A stretch of 44,030 nucleotides of DNA from DATBHZ01 sp036557185 (lineage in GTDB: Bacteria > Actinomycetota > Acidimicrobiia > IMCC26256 > JAENVU01), in NCBI GenBank assembly GCA_036557185.1, contig DATBHZ010000028.1, positions 1 to 44,030 on the forward strand. The letters are read 5' to 3'. The notes beneath the pieces are model-generated. The model did not search any database and was not told the DNA's origin. It saw nothing but the letters and a program-made list of their open reading frames with translations. Of the stretch, positions 24,052 to 32,142 are shown piece after piece. The position numbers and the translations under genes were made by a program. Each line of letters opens with the position of its first letter. The first letter of the stretch is position 1.

Positions 24052-24756
24052 GTGATCCGCGACTACGTCGCGCTGTTCGGAGCCGGCGTCGCCTCGTTCC
24101 TCGCTCCCTGCGTGGTGCCGCTGGTCCCCGCGTATCTCGGCATGGTGGCCGGGGAGTCCGTCGAGGGGCACGACGCCGCCAAGGCCGTGCCCGCGACTGC
24201 GATCTTCGTCCTCGGCTTCGCCGTGGTGTTCGCGAGCTTCGGGGTCATCGCCGGACTGGTCGGGCGATCGCTCTCGCCTGTGCAGAGCGTCGTGCAGCGT
24301 GTGGGCGGGGTCGTCATCATCCTCTTCGGGCTGGTGCTGCTCGGCGCGCTCCGCGGGCCGCTGACGCGCGAGCGCCGGCTCATCACGGCCCTCCCGAAGG
24401 TGACGGGCCCGATTCGGCCGTTCGTGATCGGTGTGGCGTTCGGCGCGGCTTGGAGCCCGTGCGTGGGCCCGCTCCTCGGCGCAGCGCTCGTGGTCGCCGC
24501 CCACTCGGGGCGTCCGGTGCAAGGCGGATTGCTGCTGCTGAGCTATGCGCTGGGCATCGGCGTGCCGTTCCTGGTGGCATCGCTCGGCCTCGCGTCGTCG
24601 CCGAGGCTCGCCGACTGGCTCCGGCGGGTGAGCCCGCGTCTCGAGCGCTTCGCCGGGGCCGTGCTGGTCGTGCTCGGCATCCTCCTCGTGACCGGCGCGT
24701 ACAAGGCGCTCACGTCATACCTCGCGCGTTTCAGCCCGGCTGTGGGCGGGTTGTAG
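24052..24756 (+). CDS. ccdA: Cytochrome c biogenesis protein CcdA (thiol electron carrier)
   Basis: The 234-residue protein has six likely helices and the two CcdA cysteines in paired motifs, FLAPCVVPLVPAYLG and GAAWSPCVGPLLGAAL. It passes electrons from cytosolic thioredoxin across the membrane. With the preceding thioredoxin-like gene it makes up the two halves of DipZ, here as separate genes and in the opposite order to the fused protein. GTG 24052 follows the previous stop by seven bases. It ends 13 bases before the convergent lipoprotein gene. Confidence 0.93.
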   Translation: MIRDYVALFGAGVASFLAPCVVPLVPAYLGMVAGESVEGHDAAKAVPATAIFVLGFAVVFASFGVIAGLVGRSLSPVQSVVQRVGGVVIILFGLVLLGALRGPLTRERRLITALPKVTGPIRPFVIGVAFGAAWSPCVGPLLGAALVVAAHSGRPVQGGLLLLSYALGIGVPFLVASLGLASSPRLADWLRRVSPRLERFAGAVLVVLGILLVTGAYKALTSYLARFSPAVGGL

Positions 24757-24769
24757 CTCGAGCGCGCGG

Positions 24770-25345
24770 TCAGGTCGAGGGGTTCGCGCGCACGCTGATG
24801 TTGGCGAGACGCGTCCGCTGCCCCGCGAGCGGCGTGCACGTGACGCCGAACGGTATCGGAGGGTTACCGACGCCGACCAGCGTGACCGACGCGAGGTCGA
24901 CGGTGGCCTTGCTCTTCGCCGGTGCCGTCACGAGGACGTTCGCGGAGCCGAGGTTCTCGGGAAGGGTCGGCGGAGACACGATCCCCGCGACGAACGCATT
25001 GGTCTCGGAGATGGTGGCTGGCGGGGTACCAATGGAGGTCGTGAAGCTGTCCATACCGGTTGTCGTCACGCTCGCGTACTCGAACTGGAAGTTGCCGGCA
25101 CCAGGGTCCATCCCCTTCACCGTCATGTTGGACAGCGGGATCGTGACGCCCGTCGTGGTCCACTTCGGAGCGTCGAGCGAGACGTGCAGCACGCGGGTGC
25201 CCAGGTCGAAGGGCGGTCCGTTGCCGACCCTCGACTGGCAGTCGACGTGCACGGAGAAGCCCACGGTCTTGACGGGGCCGTAGCAGCCCACGAGCACGAG
25301 CGTGAAGGCCGCGACCAACAGGATGGCGAGGAGTCGCCGGAGCAT
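24770..25345 (-). CDS. Lipoprotein of unknown function
   Basis: The 191-residue protein begins MLRRLLAILLVAAFTLVLVGC, a lipoprotein signal with Cys21 in the lipobox. The rest is predicted beta-rich with repeated Thr/Val segments (FSVHVDCQSR, LHVSLDAPKWTTTGVTIPL, MTVKGMDPGAGNF, ANVLVTAPAKSKATVDLASVTL), like an immunoglobulin-type fold. Two later cysteines (VDCQ, GVTCTPL) may form a disulfide. It loosely recalls the DUF6801-like secreted actinobacterial proteins, but I cannot assign it. The ATG at 25345 has GGGAGG just upstream and is chosen over earlier in-frame codons. It is divergent from the secreted beta-helix gene, with a 155-base gap. Confidence 0.8.
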   Translation of the reverse strand: MLRRLLAILLVAAFTLVLVGCYGPVKTVGFSVHVDCQSRVGNGPPFDLGTRVLHVSLDAPKWTTTGVTIPLSNMTVKGMDPGAGNFQFEYASVTTTGMDSFTTSIGTPPATISETNAFVAGIVSPPTLPENLGSANVLVTAPAKSKATVDLASVTLVGVGNPPIPFGVTCTPLAGQRTRLANISVRANPST

Positions 25346-25500
25346 CTGGCCTCCCGTCGTGATCCGTGGGGCGGTCTCGGGCGCCCCGCGGAGAGCTTCG
25401 CGCAAGTATCCACCAGTTCGCGTCGCCGCCCAACTACCTTGCGCGTCCGGCGAGACACGGGAGTAGGGGTCCGAAGGCACTCGACACTGGAGGAACCCAC

Positions 25501-26631
25501 ATGTTCACGCGTCCTGGTCAGCGCTCGCTTCTCGTGCTCCTCGGGGCAGTTCTGGCCGTCGGCCTCGCGGGTACCGCGCTCGCGCAGCTCGCACCGGGGC
25601 AGACCGGCAAGCCCACGGTCGTCTTCGTCTCCCCGCACGCTCCCAAGACCGGCGGGCCGCCGTCGTGTTGGGAGCCCCAGTTCAAGACGATCAACGCGGG
25701 GATCGCGGCGGTTGCGAACGGCGGCACAGTCGTGGTCTGCACCGGGACCTACCACGAGGACGCGGTGGTCAACAAGCCCCTGAAGCTGGTCGGCGGTGCC
25801 AGCAATGTCACGATCGACGCGACCGGTCAGCCCGGTGTGGTGTCGGGCTTCCTGGGGAACGGCATCACCGTGCTCTCGGATCACGTCTCCATCGCGAACC
25901 TCACGGTCGTGAACGCGCCCGGTGACGGGATCCTCGTCGCCGGCAGGAACAACGTGACGATCACCGGCGTCACCGCGACGCACAACGGTGGCTTCGGCGT
26001 CGACCTGAACAGCGCCTCGCACTCCAAGGTCACGTCGAGCCGCATCCGGCAGAACGTCGCCGGCGGGGTCAACCTCAGCAACGACGTCGGTGGGCCCGCG
26101 TCGCACGACCTGGTCAGCGACAACATCGCGAGCGGCAACAAGATGGGTTGCGGCATCGTGCTCGCCGACCACACCGGGGCCGGGGTCTTCGCGAACATGA
26201 TCGCGGGCAACACGGTCAACGGGAACGGTCTGCAGGCCTTCGGCGCCGGCATCATCCTCGCCTCGCCGATTCCCGGGGGATCGGTCCACGACAACCACGT
26301 GACCGGGAACAAGGCGACCGGGAACGGGCTGGGCGGCATCACCCTCCACAGCCATGTCCCGGGCCAGAACTTCACCGGCAACTCGTTCACGCGCAACGTG
26401 ATCGCGCAGAACAACCTGACCGGTGACGATCCCGGCATCGGCGTCCTGGACGTCCCGGACGTGCGGACGACCGGGATCATCATCGCCAGCGCGGGCGCGC
26501 TGACGATCAGGGTGAACGAGAACGTGATCAGCGACAACCACTTCGGTATCTGGACGGACGGCCCGGTGGGCTTCGCCCCGGCGCACCAGAACGTCTTCCT
26601 GAACGTCGCTGTCCACGAGTTCGCGGCGTAG
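25501..26631 (+). CDS. Secreted right-handed parallel beta-helix protein (NosD/PbH1-like)
   Basis: The 376-residue protein has a Sec signal (LLVLLGAVLAVGLAGTALA, cleavage expected after ALA near residue 28), then NGGTVVVCTGTYHEDAVVNKPLKLVGG, the usual cap of a pectate-lyase-like beta-helix, and many rungs with Asn ladders (NNVTITGVTATHNGGFGVDLNSASHSKV; GNTVNGNG; HDNHVTGNKATGNGLGGI). Such proteins are surface polysaccharide-active enzymes or structural proteins; no catalytic residues can be assigned. The ATG at 25501 has GGAGGA nine bases before it and matches the signal peptide. A strong hairpin follows the stop. Confidence 0.88.
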   Translation: MFTRPGQRSLLVLLGAVLAVGLAGTALAQLAPGQTGKPTVVFVSPHAPKTGGPPSCWEPQFKTINAGIAAVANGGTVVVCTGTYHEDAVVNKPLKLVGGASNVTIDATGQPGVVSGFLGNGITVLSDHVSIANLTVVNAPGDGILVAGRNNVTITGVTATHNGGFGVDLNSASHSKVTSSRIRQNVAGGVNLSNDVGGPASHDLVSDNIASGNKMGCGIVLADHTGAGVFANMIAGNTVNGNGLQAFGAGIILASPIPGGSVHDNHVTGNKATGNGLGGITLHSHVPGQNFTGNSFTRNVIAQNNLTGDDPGIGVLDVPDVRTTGIIIASAGALTIRVNENVISDNHFGIWTDGPVGFAPAHQNVFLNVAVHEFAA

Positions 26632-26652
26632 CCCAGCAACACCTCGCACGTG

Positions 26653-26685
26653 GAGAGGCCGGTGGCTTCAGGCCACCGGCCTCTC
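26653..26685. terminator. Bidirectional hairpin terminator
   Basis: A perfect 14-bp stem (26653-26666 with 26672-26685; arm GAGAGGCCGGTGGC) closes on a five-base loop. It lies between the ends of the convergent beta-helix and ABC permease genes, 21 and 36 bases from their stops. No clear U-run follows, as is common in GC-rich actinobacteria. Confidence 0.85.
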
Positions 26686-26721
26686 TCGCTCTCGCGGTCA
26701 CCACGGAGCTCAGCGCGAGCC

Positions 26722-29244
26722 TTACTCCGTCCCGATCGCCTCGAGCACCGGCACCCGCGCTGCTCTCCTGGCCGGGCCGATCGAGGCGACCACGCCGGCC
26801 ACGCCACCGATCACGGCGATCACGGTGAGCTGGGCCCATGGCGCGCTGAAGACGCCACCGTCGGACAGCGCGGTGAAGAGCACCCAGCCGGCGAACATGC
26901 CGAGCGCGATGCCGACGACTGTGCCGAACAACGAGATGATCACGGACTCGTCGCGCAACACCGACCGGGCCTGCCGGCGCGTCTGTCCGACCGCCCGGAG
27001 CAGGCCCAGCTCTCGCCTGCGCTCGTACACGGCGAGCGACAGCGTGTTCGCGATCCCGAGCAAGGCGATGAGGACGGCGAGACCGAGCATCACGTACACG
27101 ATGCCCAGCAGCGTCTCCAAGCCCGACGCCGCGCTGTCGGCGAACTGCGGGGCGGTCTGAACCGTCGCCCCGTTGCGCTGGGCGATGGGCTCGAGCGCCC
27201 GCTGCACCGCTGTCGTGGTACCTGTGTTCGTGCGCACGAACACCGCATCCGCCGTCGGTTGCACTGCGTGACTGTCGTAGAGCTGCTGAGGCACGACGGT
27301 GTCCTGGAGGAGCTGCGCGTTGTCGTACACAGCGCGCACGGTGGTGGGCACCGAGGCGCCACCCGGGAAGGTGAGGTCCACGCGCGAACCCGGGTGCCAA
27401 CCGCGCGTCTGCGCCTCGCCCTTGCTCACGGCGATCCCGTCGCGTCCGAGGCTCGACATCGATCCGGAGACCGTCGTGAGCGACATGACGGACGTGAGGC
27501 GCGAGGTGTCGACAGCGGAGACGATCGAGCGCGTTCCGTTCAACTCCAGCGGGCCGCCACCGAGCGCGACAGCGGTCCGCACGCCCGGGATGCGCAGCGC
27601 ATCGTCGGCGAGGTCCGGGCTGAGACGACCGCCGCCGAACGACGGGTTGCTCACGACCAGATCCGCTGTCAGGCCGCTGCGGACCTCGTTGTCGAGCGTG
27701 GCGCGGAGCGAGGCGGTGAGCAGTGTGAACAGCGAGACCAGCGCCACGCCGACGAGGAGCGCGCCTGCAGTCGACGCGCTCCGGCGCGGGTTGCGGCGGG
27801 CGTTCTGTCCGGCCATGGACAAGGACAGGCGGCCGAACGGGCGGGCGAGCGCGCTCGCAGCGCGCGCCACCGGTCGGAACGCGATCGGCGCGGCGACGAG
27901 CGCGCCCACGACGAGGAGCAGGCCCGCTGCGGCTGCGAGCGCGACGGTCGCAGTGGTGGCCGCCACGAACCCGAGGGCGAGGCCCGATGCGACGAGGGCG
28001 AGGGCGGTCAGCCGGCGTCCACGGCCGATCTGTCGCTGCTCGCCGGCCGAGCGCAGCGCTTCCATCGGCGTGACACCGGACGCGCGACGCGCGGGGAGCT
28101 GAACGGCGATGAGCGTTGCCAGGAGACCGACGCCGAATGCCGCGACGACGGCGCTCGTGTGCACGGTCAGGCCGCCGGCTGGGAGAGCGAAGCCGAAGGC
28201 GTCGAACATGCCCTTGAGCAGCCCGGCGACTCCCAACCCTCCGACCACGCCCACGACTCCGCCGAGCGTGCCGACGAGGATCGCCTCGGTGACGACCGAC
28301 GAACGAATCTGCCGACGCGAGGCACCGATCGAGCGAAGGAGGGCGAGCTCGCGGGTCCGCTGCGCCACAGTGATGCCGAAGGTGTTGTTGATGCTGATCA
28401 TCGCGACGAGGAGCGCGATCACGGCGAAGGCCACGAGGAAGGTCCGGAGCAGGTCGAGGAAGGTGCTGGACACCGAGTCGATGCGCTCCTGCGTGTACTG
28501 CGACCCCGTGATCGCCTGGACGCCGTGGGGGAGAACGGCTCGGATCCGGTCGCGCAGCGTCGTGTCGCTCACGCCGGGCTCGGCACGCACCACGATGGAG
28601 TCGACCTTCCCCGGTTGCCTCGTCACGTTCTGTTGCGCCCCTGCGAGGGTGAACGCTGCGAACGTCGAGGTGCCGACTCCACCTGCGCCGCCGAAGGTCG
28701 CGATCCCCGTGATGTGAACCCGCACCGGTTGGGGCGTTTGGAGCGTGGTTGTGTCGCCGACGTGGAGGTCTCCTGTGTCGGCGGCGGACTTGTTGATGAC
28801 CACCTCGTCGGGGGCCTGGGGGGCTCGGCCCTCGACGAGGTGGTACGGGTTCAACGACCGGTCATTGATCCAGTTCCCGGCCTGGCGCGGCGGGCCGTTC
28901 CCGCCGATCGCCTTGCCGTTGCGGCCGTCGAGCGAGCCGTAGCCGACGATCTGCCCCTCGGCAGCAGCCACGCCGTCGACATGGCTGACCGTGGCGACGA
29001 GTTGCTCGTCGACGAGGCCTCGCGCCTTGTCGATGCTGCGGTCCGTGCTGATGCCGGTGGAGTTCCGCACGACGACGCTCGTGCCGGCAGAGACCTGCCG
29101 GAAGAGGTTGTCGAAGTTGGCCTGCAACGTGTCGCCGAGCACCAGTGTGCCGGCGAGGAATGCCACGCCCAGTGCCACCGCGACGGCGATGCCGGCAAGA
29201 CGGCGGCGGCGGTACCAGGCGGAGCGAAGGCTCATGTGCAGCAT
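26722..29244 (-). CDS. ABC transporter permease, FtsX/MacB type, two FtsX domains
   Basis: The 840-residue protein has the layout of the large FtsX/MacB permeases of actinobacteria: an N-terminal helix (RLAGIAVAVALGVAFLAGTLVLG), an extracytoplasmic MacB-like domain (about residues 40-250), three helices with the FtsX core (LVAMISINNTFGITVAQRTRELALLRSIGASRRQIRSSVVTEAI), more helices, a second extracytoplasmic domain, and a second FtsX core (IALLGIANTLSLAVYERRRELGLLRAVGQTRRQARSVLRDESV). It exports a lipid, peptide or drug, or transmits force to an outside enzyme. It starts one base after the ATPase stop (TGAgATG); Met4 at 29235 is a possible start. Confidence 0.93.
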   Translation of the reverse strand: MLHMSLRSAWYRRRRLAGIAVAVALGVAFLAGTLVLGDTLQANFDNLFRQVSAGTSVVVRNSTGISTDRSIDKARGLVDEQLVATVSHVDGVAAAEGQIVGYGSLDGRNGKAIGGNGPPRQAGNWINDRSLNPYHLVEGRAPQAPDEVVINKSAADTGDLHVGDTTTLQTPQPVRVHITGIATFGGAGGVGTSTFAAFTLAGAQQNVTRQPGKVDSIVVRAEPGVSDTTLRDRIRAVLPHGVQAITGSQYTQERIDSVSSTFLDLLRTFLVAFAVIALLVAMISINNTFGITVAQRTRELALLRSIGASRRQIRSSVVTEAILVGTLGGVVGVVGGLGVAGLLKGMFDAFGFALPAGGLTVHTSAVVAAFGVGLLATLIAVQLPARRASGVTPMEALRSAGEQRQIGRGRRLTALALVASGLALGFVAATTATVALAAAAGLLLVVGALVAAPIAFRPVARAASALARPFGRLSLSMAGQNARRNPRRSASTAGALLVGVALVSLFTLLTASLRATLDNEVRSGLTADLVVSNPSFGGGRLSPDLADDALRIPGVRTAVALGGGPLELNGTRSIVSAVDTSRLTSVMSLTTVSGSMSSLGRDGIAVSKGEAQTRGWHPGSRVDLTFPGGASVPTTVRAVYDNAQLLQDTVVPQQLYDSHAVQPTADAVFVRTNTGTTTAVQRALEPIAQRNGATVQTAPQFADSAASGLETLLGIVYVMLGLAVLIALLGIANTLSLAVYERRRELGLLRAVGQTRRQARSVLRDESVIISLFGTVVGIALGMFAGWVLFTALSDGGVFSAPWAQLTVIAVIGGVAGVVASIGPARRAARVPVLEAIGTE

Positions 29245-29245
29245 C

Positions 29246-29989
29246 TCAGCCTCCGAACTGCTTCATGCGGTCGAGCACGAGTTGCGGGTCCGGGTCTTCC
29301 ATGCGATCGACGATCCGTCCGTCGCCGAGGAAGATCACCGAATCGGCGTACGACGCGGCGACGGGGTCGTGCGTGACCATCGCGACGGTCTGACCGAAGC
29401 TGTCGACGGCGCCGCGCAGGAAGCCGAGGATCTCGGCGCCCGCGCGGGAGTCGAGGTTCCCCGTGGGCTCGTCGGCGAACACGATCTCGGGCCGGGTGGC
29501 GAGCGCCCGCGCCAGCGCGACGCGTTGCTGCTGGCCGCCGGACAGCTCGGACGGAAGGTGTGTCAGCCGGTCCCCGAGCCCGACCGTGCGGATGACCTCG
29601 TCGACCCATGCGCGGTCGGGCTTCCGGCCACCGAGCTCGTACGGCAGCACGATGTTCTCGTAGGCGGTCATCGCAGGGAGCAGGTTGAACGACTGGAACA
29701 CGAATCCGATGTGCTCCCGCCGGAGCACGGTCAGCTCCCGGTCGGAGAGCGTCGCGAGGTCCGTTCCCCCGATCAGCACACGGCCCTCGGACACCGAGTC
29801 CAGAGCCGCCATGCAGTGGAGGAACGTCGACTTCCCGGAACCCGACGGCCCCATGATCGCCGTGAGGTGCGCGTCCGGGATCTCGATGGTCACGTCGACG
29901 AGCGCTCGCACCAGGGCCTGGCCCTCTCCGTAGGTCTTCGTGACGTGCTCTGCGCGTGCAACCGCGCCTCTGATCGCCGTGGTGGTCAT
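29246..29989 (-). CDS. ABC transporter ATP-binding protein (MacB/LolD type)
   Basis: The 247-residue ATPase has Walker A GPSGSGKST (47-55), the Q-loop VFQSFNLLPAMTAYENI, signature LSGGQQQR (149-156), Walker B IVFADEP (169-175) and the switch His in VTHDP. With the permease directly after it, it forms a MacB/LolD-type exporter. The ATG at 29989 lies 210 bases from the start of the divergent histidine kinase gene, and the two-component system probably regulates it (inference from position). Confidence 0.94.
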   Translation of the reverse strand: MTTTAIRGAVARAEHVTKTYGEGQALVRALVDVTIEIPDAHLTAIMGPSGSGKSTFLHCMAALDSVSEGRVLIGGTDLATLSDRELTVLRREHIGFVFQSFNLLPAMTAYENIVLPYELGGRKPDRAWVDEVIRTVGLGDRLTHLPSELSGGQQQRVALARALATRPEIVFADEPTGNLDSRAGAEILGFLRGAVDSFGQTVAMVTHDPVAASYADSVIFLGDGRIVDRMEDPDPQLVLDRMKQFGG

Positions 29990-30061
29990 GGTTCCGATGC
30001 CTCTCGTCTCGTTGGTCGTGCCACCACCGATGATGAGCGGCCCGGGCGCAGGAGTCGTCGG

Positions 30062-30140
30062 GCGTCAGGCGGCTCGTGCGCTGCGCAGCCGGGTGTAGGA
30101 GAAGCTCCTGACGCGGTCGCGAGTACGTCGTGCGACGTAC
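30062..30140. promoter_or_regulatory. Region of nested inverted repeats between ABC exporter and two-component genes
   Basis: The 209 bases between the divergent genes (29990-30198) hold no gene but several dyads. GTACGTCG-TG-CGACGTAC (30123-30140) is an exact 18-bp palindrome 59 bases before the kinase start. GCGTCAGG (30062-30069) pairs with CCTGACGC (30107-30114) and encloses GCTGCGCAGC (30080-30089, itself palindromic) and AGGAG-AAG-CTCCT (30097-30109). The 18-bp palindrome suits a dimeric response regulator site (inference); the larger set could form a structured leader of either gene. Confidence 0.5.
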
Positions 30141-30185
30141 GCGCAGATGCGACCCCGGAATGATGCCGCCGTGCTCCCAGGTTCG

Positions 30186-30191
30186 TACCCT
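30186..30191 (+). promoter_or_regulatory. -10 element (TACCCT) of a leaderless promoter for the kinase gene
   Basis: TACCCT is followed by seven bases (GGTCTCG) and the ATG at 30199, matching the leaderless layout at other genes here. It supports the ATG at 30199 as the start. Confidence 0.5.
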
Positions 30192-30198
30192 GGTCTCG

Positions 30199-31371
30199 AT
30201 GACCACGCGCGACGTGCCGAACGAAGCGCTCCCGTGGGGGCGCCGTGCGCCCGGCCGCGCGTTCGACATCGGGCTGGTGGCGGTCGTCGCGCTGATTCAG
30301 ATCGGAGGGACAGCCGGCGCAGCCGCGCGCCACGGGGGTCGACCGCTGGGTGTAGGGGGCGTCCTCCTGCTCGCTGCCGGAGCGCTCGCGTTGCTCTTCC
30401 GGCGGCGGTACCCGGTCGACGTGCTCGCGGTCACGTTCGTCACCACTTTGGCGTATTGGTCGCTCCCGCTGCCGCGCGGTCCGATCTTCGCCGCACTGGT
30501 CGTCGCGTTCGCGTCGGTCGTGATCACCGGGCACCGCACCGCAGCTCTGTGGTCGCTCGTGCTCGGCTTCGTCGCGTTTCCGTGGCTCCCCTACCTCGTC
30601 GGCAATCAGAGCGCGCCGTCGCTGGCGAACATCGTGGGGCTGGGCGCGTGGTTGTTCGCGCTGTTCGCACTCGCAGAGGTCGTGCGGGCACGGCGCGAGC
30701 GGGTGCTCGAGTCGGCGAGGTCCCACGAGGAAGCCGCGCGCAGGCAGATTGCCGACGAGCGCTTGCGAATCGCCCGCGAGTTGCACGACTCAGTGGCGCA
30801 CACGATCTCGCTGATCAATCTCCAGGCCGGCGTGGCGCTCCATTTGATCGACGACGATCCCGCGCAGGCGCGCCGAGCTCTGGCGACGATCAAGGATGTG
30901 AGCAAGGAATCGCTGGTCGAACTCCGTTCGATCCTCGGCGTGCTCCGCCAGGTCGACGAGGACGTCCCGCGTGCTCCGACACCCGGGCTGGTTCGTCTCC
31001 CGGAGCTGGTCGAGCGCTCACGCGTGTCCGGGGTGCACGTCACGCTCGACGTGGACGGGGCGATCGATCACCTGCCGCGGAACCTCGACCTCGCGGCCTA
31101 TCGGATCGTCCAGGAGTCCTTGACGAACGTCGCGCGGCACTCGGACAGGCCGAAGGCGCTGGTGCGTATACGCGCCGACCAGCGCGTGCTCGGCATCGAG
31201 GTCGCGGACGAGGGCTCGGGCAGAGACGTCAGCCCGGACGCGGGGGGCGGCAACGGCATCGCCGGGATGAAGGAGCGCGCCGCCTCCGTTGGCGGTTGGC
31301 TCGACGCCGGACCCCGGCTCGGCGGCGGGTTCGTCGTGCGCGCGCGGTTGCCGCTCGCGTCCTCGTCGTGA
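30199..31371 (+). CDS. Two-component sensor histidine kinase (NarX/DesK-like)
   Basis: The 390-residue protein has four or five membrane helices (about residues 20-160) with no large outside domain, then HisKA_3 (RIARELHDSVAHTISLINLQAG, His196) and HATPase (VQESLTNVARHSDRPKALVRI; VADEGSGRD; GNGIAGMKERAASVGGWL). It senses a signal in or near the membrane and phosphorylates the response regulator, whose start overlaps its stop by four bases (GTGA). Divergent from a MacB-type exporter, it probably controls that exporter, as antibiotic- or envelope-stress systems do (inference). Confidence 0.94.
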   Translation: MTTRDVPNEALPWGRRAPGRAFDIGLVAVVALIQIGGTAGAAARHGGRPLGVGGVLLLAAGALALLFRRRYPVDVLAVTFVTTLAYWSLPLPRGPIFAALVVAFASVVITGHRTAALWSLVLGFVAFPWLPYLVGNQSAPSLANIVGLGAWLFALFALAEVVRARRERVLESARSHEEAARRQIADERLRIARELHDSVAHTISLINLQAGVALHLIDDDPAQARRALATIKDVSKESLVELRSILGVLRQVDEDVPRAPTPGLVRLPELVERSRVSGVHVTLDVDGAIDHLPRNLDLAAYRIVQESLTNVARHSDRPKALVRIRADQRVLGIEVADEGSGRDVSPDAGGGNGIAGMKERAASVGGWLDAGPRLGGGFVVRARLPLASSS

Positions 31372-32048
31372 TCCGCGTCCTCCTCGCCGACGACCAGGCA
31401 CTCGTGCGCGCCGGACTTCGAGCGTTGCTCGATGCACAAGGCGACATCGAGGTGGTCGGCGAGGCGGCGAACGGCGCAGAGGCGCAGCAGTCGGCGCAGC
31501 AGCTCCGTCCCGACGTGGTGCTCATGGACGTGCGGATGCCCGAGGTGGACGGGCTCGCGGCCACGAAGTCGATCACCGGGATGTCGGGGCTCGAGCACGT
31601 GCGCATCGTGATCCTCACCACCTTCGACCTCGACGAGTACGTCTTCGAGGGGCTCCGTGCGGGCGCCAGTGGGTTCCTGGTCAAGGACACCGAGCCCGAC
31701 GAGCTCATCCGCGCGGTGCGGACGGTCGCGGCCGGGGAGTCGCTGCTCTCGCCGAGGGCGACCCGACGGCTGGTGGAGGAGTACGCGGCACGCTCACGGT
31801 CCGCCGCTCGTACTGCGGACCTGGCGCGTCTGACCGATCGCGAGCGCGAGGTCATGACACACGTTGCCGCAGGCCTGTCGAACGATGCGATCGCCGAAGC
31901 ACTGTTCATCAGCCCGGCGACGGCCCGTACGCACGTGAGCCGTGCCATGACCAAGCTCGGGGCGCGCGACCGAGCCCAGCTCGTGGTGTTCGCGTACGAG
32001 TCGGGGCTGGTGCAGCCCGGCTGGGCGAACGGCGACCGGAGCAGCTGA
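31368..32048 (+). CDS. Response regulator, NarL/LuxR type
   Basis: The 226-residue protein has a receiver domain (VLLADDQALVRAG; phospho-acceptor Asp54 in VVLMDVRMPEVDG; LTTFDLDEYVFEGLRAGASGFLVKD with the conserved Thr and Lys) and a LuxR helix-turn-helix (LTDREREVMTHVAAGLSNDAIAEALFISPATARTHVSRAMTKLGARDRAQLV). It starts at a GTG inside the end of the kinase gene. The 18-bp palindrome at 30123-30140 is a candidate target. Confidence 0.94.
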   Translation: MIRVLLADDQALVRAGLRALLDAQGDIEVVGEAANGAEAQQSAQQLRPDVVLMDVRMPEVDGLAATKSITGMSGLEHVRIVILTTFDLDEYVFEGLRAGASGFLVKDTEPDELIRAVRTVAAGESLLSPRATRRLVEEYAARSRSAARTADLARLTDREREVMTHVAAGLSNDAIAEALFISPATARTHVSRAMTKLGARDRAQLVVFAYESGLVQPGWANGDRSS

Positions 32049-32067
32049 GGTCGGGGACGAACACAGA

Positions 32068-32080
32068 GGCGCGTCGCGCC
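32068..32080 (+). terminator. Possible hairpin after the two-component genes
   Basis: GGCGCG-T-CGCGCC is a perfect dyad 20 bases after the response regulator stop. The one-base centre means only the outer pairs can form a hairpin, and no U-run follows. It may end the transcript or be chance in GC-rich DNA. Confidence 0.3.
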
Positions 32081-32142
32081 CGGGGTTGGCGATACGCCGC
32101 TGTGATCGCGAGCATGGGGGGACGCGAGCAAAGGGGTGCGAC

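Noticed and set aside
25368..25387. Short GC hairpin GGGGCG...CGCCCC upstream of the beta-helix gene
   Set aside because: Six-base GC arms are expected often by chance here; no supporting context.
25366..25500. N-terminal extension of the beta-helix protein
   Set aside because: It would place a signal peptide internally; the ATG at 25501 has a good GGAGGA site and starts the signal peptide.
26650..29376. A 908-codon plus-strand open frame
   Set aside because: It is antisense to the well-supported ABC permease, is full of Arg/Glu/Gly with no domain, and starts inside the terminator hairpin.
30130..30198. Longer kinase N-terminus starting upstream at 30130
   Set aside because: The extra residues are not membrane-like, and the ATG at 30199 has a TACCCT element seven bases before it.
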